From positions 33,983,513 through 34,047,512 of the forward strand of contig NC_053122.1 of assembly GCF_010015445.1 (NCBI RefSeq): DNA of 64,000 bases, read 5' to 3'. Of this stretch, positions 22,683 to 33,478 are shown one piece after another. A program made the position numbers and the translations under genes. Each line of letters opens with the position of its first letter. Position 1 is the stretch's first letter. The notes under the pieces are model-generated. The model ran no database searches. It worked only from the letters and a program-made list of their open reading frames with translations, and had not been told where the DNA came from. The DNA is from Perca fluviatilis. Taxonomy: Eukaryota; Chordata; Actinopteri; Perciformes; Percidae.

Positions 22683-23587
22683 CGTAAGTGGTCCTTGCTC
22701 CATCTGTTTTTCAGCTGGGAGGACCTTGGCCTAAAAAACCATGAAGACCCCTGGTCTATTGTTTAGCAACATTTGCGCATGGTGCATGCCAAGTACATGT
22801 AGTTCTTATGTTGATTTTATGTTGATCTTAGGTTGTTTTTAGAATGTTTTTTTCTGTTACATGTTTGTGTTGTGAGGCAACAGATTGTAGCACTATGTCT
22901 AAGACAAATGTCCCCTTGGGGAAAGTGTATTCTATTCTATATTGTATTGTATTCTATTCTTATCTTAGACATTCTCTGACCTTGTTTTTTATCTGAAAGG
23001 TGCGAATATTCGTGAACCAGATATACGACCCTGCGTATGTCTCTGCTGGGGGGAGACCTGACTACCGGAGCGACATGTTGGCGATCCGCTTCGCCTCATT
23101 CAACCCCATCTTAGACCCCTGGGTGTATATCCTGTGCCGGAAGAACCTGTTGTTGAAGGGCTGCGAGAAGCTGAAGAGGACCGTGGTCCAAGTTAAGGAC
23201 AGTCGTAGTGACAACATCGGCTGGGTAGGAGGTCAACACTCGCCTCCGTCTCTAAACAGCAACGCCACCAGTTACGCGTCATTACGCACAGCCAGCTACA
23301 GGAACGACGTGGAACACCAGGTGTCCAACAATAACACGTCGTTCACAGACTTCGCAATGAGGCAGGGGTGGGAGTACGACACCGCCCAGGTCAACTTCCA
23401 CCCGTTCAGCGTCGAGTCGACCGCGACTCACGGCCGTGAAGAAGAACTAGCAGCCGGCTGCAGAAAGGAGGGGGCGGCTCCAGGACGCCGCGCGACGCAG
23501 CTCCTCACTGCGCACTATAGAAAAGTGGACATTGTCACCTGCACCTTCAGCACACCAAGTTCATGTCAGTCAGCGAAATGCCTTTGA
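21475..23587 (+). CDS. ptger4: Prostaglandin E2 receptor EP4 subtype (two coding exons: 21475-22335 and 23000-23587)
   Basis: A rhodopsin-family receptor for prostaglandin E2 at the cell surface; EP4 receptors couple to Gs and raise cAMP. Exon 1 encodes 287 aa (TM1-TM6) and exon 2 encodes 195 aa (TM7 and tail), 482 aa in total against 488 for human EP4. Splice sites are GTG|GTAAGG and GAAAG|GTGCGA, phase 0, at the conserved prostanoid-receptor position after SIPLV. Visible motifs: N-glycosylation sites N3, N14 and N27; KKEQKETTFYTLVCG after TM1; the ERYLAINHAYFYS motif (E136-R137); the PGTWCF loop 2 block with Cys190 pairing with Cys112; Arg317 in TM7 (ligand carboxylate contact in prostanoid receptors); NPILDPWVYIL. 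I chose ATG 21475 as the first ATG of the frame. Its position beside artemin suggests it is the fish EP4 paralogue often called ptger4c. EP2 is excluded by the EP4-specific TM1-TM2 motif. Confidence 0.93.
22391..22753. mobile_element. hAT-like MITE in the EP4 intron
   Basis: Ends CAGAGATCTTCAAC and GAAGACCCCTG are inverted, and the flanks GTCTATTC (22383-22390) and GTCTATTG (22754-22761) form an 8-bp target duplication with one mismatch. It fills more than half of the 664-bp intron and contains the AT tract. Confidence 0.7.
22647..22681. repeat. (AT)n microsatellite in the intron
   Basis: About 17 AT units inside the intronic MITE. Confidence 0.95.
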
Positions 23588-23763
23588 TGGACATTTGTCA
23601 AATGCCAGCATCAGTTTAGAAATGTTTCAAAGTCGGGCAGCTGCTTCATCTGCACAGCACAGTGGTAAAATCTGCCAGTGATAAACTCCAACCTATGAGA
23701 TCACTTTTGATGGTTCTGAAGCACCAAAGAGCCATAACTAGGGAAACAAATAAGGAAAACAAA

Positions 23764-23799
23764 AATTCAAGTTTCAGAATTCCCCCCCCCCAAAAAAAG

Positions 23800-23839
<40 letters not shown>

Positions 23840-24208
23840 TCAGGTTGCTCAAATTTAATTGGTCAAATTCAGATCCAAAAATTCAAGTTGAAATAATTCA
23901 CAAAGCAACATCTGGGCTACCCAAAACAGGATAGGAAATCCAGCCGGAATGCAATAAAACCGAATTCCGGCCTATCAGAGCACGGTCTGTCAGTCATGTG
24001 ATGCAAGAAAGCTGCTCAAAGATTAAAACTCAAAGATGACTGCCAGGAAAAAACGGCAGGGTCTGGTGATTTGTCAATTTTGTTGTTTATGAACAAACAA
24101 ACATAGGGTTGGAATTATTTCAACTTGAATTTTGGATCTGAATTTGACCAATCGATTTTGAGTAACCTGAATCTATTTTATTAATTTTTTGGGGAATTCT
24201 GAATTCAG
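23764..24208. repeat. Foldback repeat in the EP4 3' flank
   Basis: Left arm 23838-23900 (CTTCAGGTTGCTCAAATT, AATTGGTCAAATTCAGATCC, AAGTTGAAATAATTC) pairs with right arm 24110-24172. An outer pair (TCAGAATTCCCC near 23774 and GGGGAATTCTGA near 24191) extends the palindrome. An AT microsatellite (23801-23838) has grown in the left arm. The loop of about 200 bp shows no gene. It begins about 180 bp after the receptor stop codon. Confidence 0.75.
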
Positions 24209-25433
24209 AACAAATAAATTCAGATACATGGATTTTAAAGTAAACTATTTCAATATTAAGTATTTAGTGGCCGTTAAAACTCAATACTTATGTCTCTTAT
24301 TTGCTCCCATACATATCAGCTGAAATGAATGAAACACTTGAAACAGCACTTAGCAGCTATGACTGTAATCATCTCAACATCAGCACTGGGTCAAACATCT
24401 GCCTTACATATATGTTCACCTGCTGCACAAAAGTCTCTAAATTTACATTTATTTTAGGCTTTTTTTTTAGGTTAAGTGATCCACTTTGAGGATCTAAGAC
24501 AAGGACAACATTTGATGCGCATTTCCAACATCTTCTTTATATCAACCACAATATGTCTCCATTCAGGTGGAGTCCTGAAAAACAACCCAACCTACTACAG
24601 GCTAGCTTTAAGCCGCACGCAGTGCGTATATACTTTTGGTGTCACTATGGGTGCTGGTACAAAAACTGCTGAACATATTTAGTTCCAGTGTCCCCTAGCA
24701 AGTTACATTTGACAAATAGCTCCAATTCTGAGGAATCTGATTTGCTAATAGGACTTCTGCTGAATGTGCAAAGACAAATTGTGACAATTTCCAAGAAAAC
24801 ATAATCATACCCCATGGGTACAAATAAAAGGTGTGACACTCTAAGAGTTTGATACACTGTATAAATCCATATGTGCCATTTGCAATACATGTTTATTGAT
24901 TATGTGTTGTTACACTTGATTTCTTATTCTTTCTTTTTTTTTTAAATCTACATGCTGCTAATTTACTCCATATGTGTTGCACGATGCAGGGAAAACTGAA
25001 TGTAGACATTTTGTTTTATATTGCACATTTGCATATGTTTTGATAACTGCCAACGTGAACATATCACCTCTAAAAAAAGAAAATAGGCCACTGTTGTAAG
25101 CTGTACTACCGGTGGTGTGTTCTCCCTGCTCCGCTGGTTTAAAGAACAAGAAAGGATCTTTAAAGGAAACATGTTTTAGTTGAGCAGACAGGTGGCAGGA
25201 GAGTGACGCTTCTTTCAGTTCAAGCTGCAGACAACAGGTTCACTTTTTGCTGTTTATTTTAGACCAGCAGGTGGCTCTACAACATAAAAAAAAGGTAGTG
25301 GTGTTGATCCTGCTCCGGCCCCAAAGTCATTTTCAGGCTGTGCAATCAGTGAAGTAAACAGTGATAACAAGATGTGTATTAAAAAAACTTTATTCCCTTA
25401 AAGGATAATGTCATACAAAAATAAAGAAAACTT

Positions 25434-25476
<43 letters not shown>

Positions 25477-26613
25477 TGACATACTACTGGGAGTGTGTAA
25501 CTGAATGGAAATCACCACTTTAAGATGGAGGCCAGGGGACTACAGATGAAAAATAGCCTTTTGGCTAATTCTGTCATTTTTAACCCATGGATAATCATGC
25601 GTTTGAATTATTTGTACTGTGCCCTTCTTAAATAAACTGACTTGAATTGAAGAGAGAAATGTTGAGGACCTGTAGTATAAAGGCTTCACTTGTTTGCTGC
25701 ATACATTCTGGACATTGAGACTGACTGTGGACGAGTTGATATCATTAGCTGTCAGACTCAAGTATGTGAAGAGAACTTCAGAATTTTTTTTTTTAATTGT
25801 TTGAGTATACCACATCATTTCAATGTAGGTCAATTTGTTTCTGGTTGTTAGTATTTATTTTAAAAAAGCGAATCTGAGTTTTTGCAATGTGTTTCTGTTT
25901 TATAAAATCGCTCAATTAGTTTGAGAAATGTCTTTTGCATCCAATCAAATTCTTCCCAGAATCAGCTGTCCAGACCAGGTTAATGATTAATGTAAAAATG
26001 AGCACAAAATGTAGGTATAGTAAAAAATAAAACAAAACAAATGTTTGTACTGTATGCGAGCCGAAGTAACCGTCAACGTGAAATCTGAATCTCGGCAATA
26101 AATAGATATTTATCTACAACATAGAGTTAATAAAAAACAGCTCTCATATGAAGCTATAATAAATAAATAATTTATCAGAAATAAATATACGTTACTTTTA
26201 TACAGTAATACATGAAGATGCATGGCATCCATTTGGCTGAGTTCACCTGAACATAGAAATGACACAATGTAATGTCCCTGTTTTTATGTGGAAAAAAAAA
26301 GAAGTGACATAGCTTTTGTGAGGAGCTGGCTTCACTGTGAGTGATGGTGAACATCATATCAGTCTTTAGTCCGTATATAAACACAGCATCAGTCCTTTCA
26401 CTGTGTCTTTTCTTTCTGTCTCTTGAGCTTCAGTCTTCAGGGCTCGCCCATATAAAATCAAAACATGTTCACATATGGAGTCTCTTTTATGTGTATAATA
26501 ACTGGTCTGGAGTATCCTGCAGTAGATACCAGTTATGCAGTTGAAAACAAATTCATGTTTTGAAGCCGCAACAAGAAATCCAGACTGTGATTCACTGGTG
26601 ACTTTCCCCTCGG
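24209..26613. other. Gene-free interval between EP4 and artemin genes
   Basis: Likely to include one or both 3' untranslated regions, since the two genes converge. Minus-strand AATAAA hexamers exist (for example rc of CTTTATTCCC near 25389). An (ATA)n microsatellite lies at 25433-25475. No other gene is supported. Confidence 0.4.
25433..25475. repeat. (AAT)n microsatellite
   Basis: About 14 uninterrupted ATA/AAT units. Confidence 0.95.
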
Positions 26614-28122
26614 TGGATGCTAGATCGGACCCACTACAAGTGTTGACGTCGACACAGGAAACATTTAGGCTTCAACGCTCTTGTTTGCCGATGTTGTTAA
26701 TAATTACTCCCCAATTTTGGATCACATTCCAGTTGGAACATGTTCGAGTCAGGCTGTTCTCATGAACCGTTAGTACATTTAGCTAAGAAAAGCAATGCAC
26801 TGTAATTCGTATGTATTTATTGCTGAACACACCATGGTGACTGCCAAAGACAAGACAAGACAAAACAAAACAAAAGAATTTCACCAAGGAAACGTGTTTT
26901 TGTTCCTCGGGAGTGTTTTAATACAAGCCACGATCTTTTTCCTAAACTTAACTAGTCGTTTGGTTGCCTAAACTTAACTGTCGTCGCCACATGACGCTCA
27001 ACCTGAGAGGACGGTCATCTGGCGGTGCCTGTACCCAGCTACCAGTTACGTATTGGCGGCTAAACTCAACTACCAACTGCCGATAATACCACGGAGCTCT
27101 GTAGCCGGTGGTCCCTAATTTCGTAGGAAATCATACAAATTTGTGTGCCTACATTTTCGTACTGTATTGTACAAGCCTGTTCATTAGAATGCGTTGTTCG
27201 AGTGGTAGTTTTTAGTTTAGAAACCTTTATTTGTGATTTTGCTGCTATACTCCGTAACAGTCACTTCACTGCTACATGCAGCAACAGCACCCTTGAAATC
27301 CAGAGCTCTCGCAAGAGAACAATTTGAATTTGCTCAGCGAGTCACTCTGGCATTCAGTAATGATGCTCATTAATTACACCCTTGTAGCCGAGCTGCACCA
27401 ATCACATCGGTGTATCTGATATAGGCGGGCCAGAGGCGAGCTAAACAGATGACGACAGCGCTGCAACGCCAAAGTCATTAGTAAACATTGCAAGATGGCT
27501 ACAGATGAACACCAGTTGTTTGAAACGGCTTTGGCCGCTGCAACGAATGAGTTAGACATGGCTTTTTATCTAAAAGAGGAACAGAAGACGGCGCCGAATC
27601 GTTCCTTTGCAAGAAGGACGTTTTTGCTGTTTTGCCCACCGGATACGGCAAAAGTTTAATCTACCAGTTAGCTCCGCTGGTCGCTAAGTGTATGGGGCTA
27701 CGTCACCCTGTGTATTGTTGTGATTGGTCGTAGTGTTATCCAATTGCGTGCAATAAGATTTCAAATGCATGCTTGGTGCCGCCCCTCGAGTTGGGCCATT
27801 TTCATTACTCAATGCCTTAATCTTTCGGATTTGGGTCTGGATTTCCAGGCTACAGCAACAGGCTAACGTCAGGGAAACCTGTAATCTTGGTGCAGATGTC
27901 GTTAATTTCTCCTCAATTTGGGCTCACATTGCTTCTGGAACAGCTGTGTAGTTTTTGGTTTAGAAGCCTTTATTGGTGATTTAAACCGGTAGAAAGTGCC
28001 GCTATACTCCGTTACAGTCAGTGTCCGACTGCAATGATGGACGGGAAGCCCAAGTGTTGACGGCTGTGCAGTATGCTCATGTGGTGACGTCGACGCGTCC
28101 GGCGGGTCCAATCTAGCATCCG
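26614..28122. mobile_element. Rearranged composite repeat carrying a helicase fragment
   Basis: Inverted sequences bound the block: GGATGCTAGATCGGACCC with TTGACGTCGAC on the left (26615-26652), and the complement GTGACGTCGAC with GGGTCCAATCTAGCATCC on the right (28084-28121). Direct repeats lie inside: 26699-26740 with 27900-27942 (CAATTTTGGATCACATT versus CAATTTGGGCTCACATT), and 27205-27265 with 27944-28018 (TAGTTTTTAGTTTAGAAACC versus TAGTTTTTGGTTTAGAAGCC; GCTATACTCCGTAACAGTCA). The element class is unknown. It lies immediately downstream of artemin. Confidence 0.55.
27495..27692 (+). pseudogene. Decayed RecQ-like helicase N-terminal fragment, copy 1
   Basis: From ATG 27495 one frame reads MATDEHQLFETALAAATNEL then DMAFYLKEEQK. 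After a frame change the next frame reads CKKDVFAVLPTGYGKSLIYQ and LAPLVAK. The 'LPTGYGKSLIYQ' string is the nucleotide-binding motif I of RecQ-type superfamily 2 helicases. The frame break and lack of later helicase motifs show it cannot make an active enzyme. A related fragment at 54537-54680 shows it is part of a repeat. Confidence 0.65.
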
Positions 28123-28369
28123 CATTTCCCCTCAGTCTCTGATTTTGACCTTTTCACCTGAATCATCCAGCTGCACTCTTCCTCCTCGACAGGAAATACA
28201 CCACAGGAAACCAACAAGTGGCCTCTGTCACTTCCTTGCTCTGTGTGTTACAGCGCCCCCCCTCTGGCTCTTCCCTGTACCCACGCCTTCCTCACCCTGA
28301 GCCCCTTTACTCCTATCTGTTCAGGATGGGTGACAACCGTCCTCGCCACCTTCTCCCTGGTTGGTGTCT

Positions 28370-29371
28370 TCAGCCCATACACATGCAGCTGGCAGCTGAT
28401 AACGACTGGATGGTCCTCCACGTGGTCTGGGCGTCCATGAAGGAAACCGGCTCGTACCGGTCGGGCCGGCAGCAGGGGTGGTTGCTAACCTTGCGGGCGG
28501 TGCGCCGGGGCAGCGAGCCGTTGTCCAGCAGCGCCTTCAGTGCCAGGTCGTAGTTTGTTCTTGAAGACTGGCAGGAGCCCACGCAAAACTTGAAGAGGAC
28601 AATCTCATCCGAGTCAAAGCCCAGGCCCAGGTCCCGAACCCTCATCTCTCTCTTCTCCACACGGCAGTCCCTGCTGCTCTGCTTGGGCTGCCTGCTCTTA
28701 CCTTTACCCTTTCTATCGGCTTTTCCCGTCTCTTCCCCTTCCTCCTTTTCTTTCTTCTTCCTCTTCTTCTTTTTCTTTGGTGATCCGCTGGGTTGAGGTT
28801 CTGAGGGGTCAGAGGAGCGTGGCGAGCGCCCCACCCAGCGACTACTGGGATGGTCATCCACCTCATCTGTTACAAAGGGGTCTAAAATGGAGAGGAAAGA
28901 GGAGTGGTAGAGATAAAATGAAAATTCATAATTATTCAGGAAATTATGAGTAATAGCGTGCAAACTATCCTGCAAAATCTACAATTTTACTTCTACCTTT
29001 TAACTTAAAATGACTTCTCACGCTTTAAATCTTATGTAAATATATTTTGCTGGCTCAGATACAAAGCAGATCCAACAGCTCATGCCCTCTTTCCACTCTA
29101 ATACTGTCTGGTGAAGCAGATGTGCTGTAAATTATACTTTCATGAGAGCTTTAGTACCATATAGAGCGTGCCAAGTAGAGTAAGGGTCACTGTCGTCTTC
29201 CTGCTCCTCGTCCTCCAACACCTCTGGCAGCGTCACAGGAAGCTCTCGCTCCTCCTGGCCTGCCAGCAGGCCGGCGGCATGGCCCGAGTCTGAGCCCACA
29301 CCAGCAGCACCAGCTTTCGTATGGGCTCCTTCCACGAGAGGCAGCAGAGAGAGGAGCACCCACAGCAGCAC
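28370..29371 (-). CDS. artn: Artemin, last two coding exons (29371-29158 and 28881-28370)
   Basis: A secreted GDNF-family ligand; family members act through GFR-alpha co-receptors and the RET kinase, artemin preferring GFRA3, to support peripheral neurons. The upstream exon encodes the signal-peptide core (VLLWVLLSLLPLVEGAHT) and an acidic pro-region; it ends TATG|GTAC. The last exon starts after TTTTAG with matching phase 1. The C-terminal 98 residues form the cystine knot with seven cysteines (knot positions 1, 28, 32, 65, 66, 94, 96), spaced as in human artemin, plus LGLGFDSDEIVLFKFC, CCRPDRYEPVSFMD and TWRTIQSLSAASC. The SFMD-TWRT block favours artemin over neurturin, persephin or GDNF. 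A highly basic stretch (KKKKKRKKK through RKGKGKSR) before the knot includes possible furin sites and heparin-binding charge. TAG|GTG at 29374-29371 is a splice acceptor, so the start-codon exon lies further upstream and was not identified. The stop is TGA at 28372-28370. Confidence 0.92.
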
Positions 29372-31230
29372 CTACAGCAGACAGAAGTCCCATGTTAGCT
29401 GATAAAGGGAAATCGGAAGGATCTGTTTAACTGACTTTCTTGCATGCTAAAAGTTAGCATAATGAATAAATAAAGCCAAGGGTTGCCACCAGGCCATTGA
29501 AAGTAACTACTTTCAAAGTACTACTTTTTCGTATTTTATCAAATTAATAATTCTTTTGCCTGCATTAATTGAAATTTGGCCACTTGTTGGCAGGGCAACA
29601 AGCTGTAAACACAACATTGCTGTATCATGTATCACCTTATAAAGTTGACATGGTGGAACTGTTGGCAAACAACTGACTGTTTACCCTTCCAGCAGACGCA
29701 GAGCTACATTAGCATTAAACACGTTTCTGTTCGCCTGAAATTTAGGTTCAATATTCACTTTTTCCTTTTAGTTCTGTTTTGGTCTCCACCAGCTGCTGTG
29801 GGAAATATCTGACTCTTTAGCTGATAAATGCTCCACATTGCTCACCAGCTAGCCGCTAACTGTCTCTGTCTGTTGTTTGGTGCTAAGCAGGTAGCGTACA
29901 GTGGGTTTTGAACCAAAACAGTACATTTTTAGGCCATAAAAAAACTAATAAAAAAAATAAAAAAAATTTTAAATATAAAAAACTATTAGCTGAAAGATGC
30001 TAAAAAGCTACATAATGCCGAGGCTAAGTACAGCCCTTTCATGTTACACACACTCATTTGATCCATTGTTAATACAGAGATATTGATGTGTGCTGCTTTA
30101 ACTGGATTTGTAATAATGCATTGTACTAAACTATAATTCTTAAAAAAGGTAAGAATTACAGAGTGGCGTACAGTTCGGCTGCTTAAATCGTCATATTTAT
30201 CAAACAACATATAACTAGTGAGCTTTAGAGGTGCTGGGCTGCTGGCAGTTGTATTTTTATTGACCTGTGGACAGGGCCAGGCTAGCTAATTCCCTCTGTT
30301 TTCAGTCTTTATGCTAAGCTAAGCACCTGCCCACTGACATGACAGTGATATCTCTCTCAGCTCAGCGAGAAAGCGAATAAGCGTATTTGCCAAAATGTCA
30401 AAACTATTCCATTAAGTAGATATTTGATGACACATTGTTCTCAGATATTTCTAGAAAGTTAGAAATGACAGAGCTGTGCGTACAGTTCTGCTGTTGGATT
30501 TGAGCTCTCTTGTTTTTCTTACAAAGAAAAAGGTTCACCACCAGAGGAACTTTATGTTTGTTCTTTTGCTTCCATGGCGACCATGCACTTAATAACAAAA
30601 CTAAGTTGACAGAGTGCTTTACAGATATGAAAACAGATAAAGAAAATGAGATGATACTTATAAGAGCACATAAAACACACAGCTCTTCAAAAGCTCTTGA
30701 AATGAGCTACAGCACTTTGTGTTAAGCCTATTTCATCAAAGTCTAATAAACTCATTAGGTCATAATAACTCTGCATTCTTCTTTCCGCTCTGGATCAAAC
30801 TTCGTCCACTGGCTTAGAATGTAGCAATGAAAGCTTCTGCCCTGACATGGTTTTACGGAAAAAAATCAGTTCTGAGCCTTTCATTAAGAATGTATACATA
30901 GACATAACTCAGCCTCTGGTTTAAAGTGGCCTGTACAGTGGAAATGAAAGATGATAAGGCTAGGCTTCTTGCAGATATGGTCATTTCATTATAAGGCAAG
31001 AACAGCAAATACAAAGAGCGAGAAAAAGACGAAGATGCAGGAAGAGATGGAGAGTAGAAGAAGTGACAGATGATAAGAGGAAGAAAAAGCAGAAGGAGGA
31101 ATGGACATTTTCAGGGTGCTCTTTTGGCAACAACAACGTAGTGTTTGTGACAAACCTTGGCCTTTGCTGACATTACAGAGGTAATCCCCTGTCTATCCTT
31201 TCTCCGAACCTTCCATCTGGTCCCACCTGG
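29372..31230. other. Artemin upstream intron or flank
   Basis: It should hold the intron before the artemin signal-peptide exon. I could not find the ATG exon. It includes AT-rich filler at 29935-29985 and a solo MITE half at 30262-30411. Confidence 0.4.
30262..30411. mobile_element. Solo half of the GGAATAGTTTGACATTTTGG MITE
   Basis: It contains CAGGCTAGCTAATTCC, TTTTCAGTCTTTATGCTAAG, and ends AATAAGCGTATTTGCCAAAA, CTATTCC then ATTAAG (TTAA at 30412-30415). This matches the right half of the element at 11960-12695; the left arm is missing. Confidence 0.7.
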
Positions 31231-31254
31231 AGAGAGAGAGAGAGAGAGAGAGAG

Positions 31255-31320
<66 letters not shown>
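31231..31320. repeat. (GA)n microsatellite
   Basis: About 45 AG/GA units with two AAAG interruptions. Confidence 0.95.
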
Positions 31321-31971
31321 GAATGTAAGAACAAGAACAAGGCTTGACTGTCAACTTTCCTCCTCCCAGAACTCCCTTTGGAAAGGTTAACATAAACTAA
31401 AGACACAACATGCGGGCAATACGATGTCTATACATTCACAATTGTCCAGATACTGTAAATACAAAACAAAACAGCAACAGTCCTGTGGGCCCCTGAGCAA
31501 GCCGACATGTCACATAAATCACGTCCTCAATGCACGAGAGCGGCATGTTTGTTGCTGCTTCAGTAAAAGACCAGTGTTTGCTGCCAGCTAGCATGGCCAG
31601 TGTCGGCTTGTCGGTTCTTATATCCATGCAAACAACCCCAGTCCCGCCAACAAAAGGCAGCATCTGCGATACACTTGTCAAAGGCATTCTTCAGGGTTAT
31701 TCCTGTGGCAGAGGTACAAGCAGGGGGAACCAGGCATAGCCAGAGCACTTCGCGGAGGTCCCAGACAAAAAAACCACAGAGATGCAGGACAGGTGATAAG
31801 AAGTGTCACGGATGCAGATGTTTATATATGGTACGTGCAGTGTGGAGGACTGTGCTGGCCGCCACACATCCCGTAACATGAGGTCATCAGGTTCTTTTGT
31901 TGGCCCCCCAAAAAAAGTAAAAGCTCAGCGGAGGTCAGAGCATCATGTACTTTGAAAACGGAAGACATAAC
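31321..31971. other. Gene-free stretch
   Basis: No recognisable gene or repeat ends; open frames overlap on both strands without domains. Confidence 0.4.
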
Positions 31972-32206
31972 GGTAACACTTTACTTGAAGGTATCTCCAT
32001 AAGAGTGACATGACACTGTCATGAACACATGACACTGTCATGAACACATGACACTGTCATGAACACATGACACTGTCATAACACATGACACTGTCATGAC
32101 ACTGTCATGACACATGAACCTTAAGCCCAACCATAACCATAACCATAACCCTAAAAACCGACACTAAAAGAAGCGTTATGTCATAAACTTCAAGTAAAGT
32201 GTAACC
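31972..32206. mobile_element. MITE with internal minisatellite, GGTAACACTTTACTTGAAGG ends
   Basis: The ends GGTAACACTTTACTTGAAGG and CTTCAAGTAAAGTGTAACC are inverted. The flanks GACATAAC and GAAGTAAC are imperfect 8-bp repeats, which fits a hAT-like insertion. Inside is a tandem array of about 19-22 bp (ACACATGACACTGTCATGA), whose unit is itself nearly palindromic, and a CCATAACC-type tract. Confidence 0.75.
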
Positions 32207-32430
32207 GAAGTAACTTTACTCATTCGTTTCTCATCTATCTTGCATCAGTTCTACAGAAAAGTATTGTTACAGGAAAGGTCAATGGATCACCAAAGTTATT
32301 AGGACACAATAAGCATCTGTAACAATTACATGGCAATCCACCCAATGGTTGTTGAGAGTCTGCACCAAAGTGGTGGACCAACCAATAGACACTGCCATCT
32401 CTTCATTGTTTTTTGGTAAATCATTAGGTC

Positions 32431-33105
32431 CAGTGGTTCCCCATAGGGCTGTGTTAAAATAATCGATTTTTCAATTAAAACCGATCTTTGTTTGAGTGAT
32501 CTGATATTGATTAAATAAAATCCAGATATCGATCTTTTAACATATGCCTAATTGCCATGGATGTACAGTAGAAGTAGAAGTGCTTTACACAAATGTTTGG
32601 TAAATATTGACCTGGTGCATTGTAAAAAATATTTGAGGGTTGCTTCTAGCTTGTACAATTTACAGCAGAAGTTCTCCGAGAATGTATTTTACATCCAAGC
32701 AAAACTGGTGTTGTAACTGAAAATTCCCTAACCTAATTGACATGGAATCGAATCTGAAACGTAATCAACTCAGGACCTTGTGATTCGGAATAGAAGTGAT
32801 TCAGGAAATAATTGGCGATAGCCAGCCCTAGTTCCCAACCTTTTTGGCTGTTGACCCTTAAAATGAAGGGATGTTTACATCTCCTCATCACCAGTTGCAT
32901 ACAGTAAGTTTACTGGTTGTGACCAGTTCAACCAACCGAGTGTTTTTCTCCTTTCCCACTTTTTTTTTAATTATTATTATTATTTTACAATTTACAAGGA
33001 AAAAGCAAACCTTAAAGACAAGTTTGAAAAACATGTGTGTAGCAGATATAGGTCTTTGTTTATCTTGTGACCCCTTGTGGGGTTCGGGACCCCCAGCTTG
33101 TCTAT
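32431..33105. mobile_element. hAT-like repeat interrupted by a younger MITE
   Basis: The left end CAGTGGTTCCC resumes after the inner element as GTTCCCAACCTTTTTGGC and continues through CCCTTAAAATGAAGGGATG and ACCCCTTGTGGGGTTCGGG to about 33105. The expected complementary right end is truncated. Fits a dispersed fish hAT-type repeat. Confidence 0.6.
32444..32830. mobile_element. Nested hAT MITE, TAGGGCTG ends
   Basis: Perfect inverted ends TAGGGCTG and CAGCCCTA. The 8-bp flanks GTTCCCCA (32436-32443) and GTTCCCAA (32831-32838) differ at one base. The interior carries AATAATCGATTTTTCAATTA and ATCGATCTTTTAACATATGCC. No coding frame. Confidence 0.8.
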
Positions 33106-33189
33106 AAAACGTCAGAAAACAGTGAGAAATGGCCATCGCAATTTCCCCAGAGCCCAGTAGAATCCAACCATTAGTTCAAAACATGTTGA

Positions 33190-33478
33190 TGCATTTAATT
33201 GGAACTGATTGATTGATTGATTCAGTTCCTTTAAAGAGTTGTAGGGGGGCCTTCTGACCACTGGCAGGACTTCTCGCGGTTCCAAGCCTCCCGCAGAGTC
33301 TCAAAGAAGCCAAATTAGTGCACGTCTTTAAAAAGCATTGTAAATCCCACTCTCCTTTGGCCTCATTTAAAATTTCCCATAACCCTATTTTGTTGTTCGG
33401 TCTGCCTCTTTTACTCAGTCTCACCTTTCTTTCACCTGTAAAGTACTTCTGTTTTGATAAAATGCTGTACAAATAAAG
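33190..33478 (+). repeat. Degraded LINE 3' end, plus strand
   Basis: The end TTTGATAAAATGCTGTACAA followed by ATAAAGTTGG is typical of fish non-LTR retrotransposon 3' ends. Upstream is a degraded ORF2 C-terminal coding stretch with stops. A (GATT)n run is at 33209-33223. Confidence 0.55.

Noticed and set aside
29187..29393. ATG at 29393-29391 (MGLLSAVGAAVGAPLS) as artemin start
   Set aside because: It is in a different frame from the artemin pro-region. The TAG|GTG acceptor and frame continuity favour an upstream start exon.
31157..31406. Arg-Glu or Ser-Leu repeat proteins
   Set aside because: Translations of the GA microsatellite.
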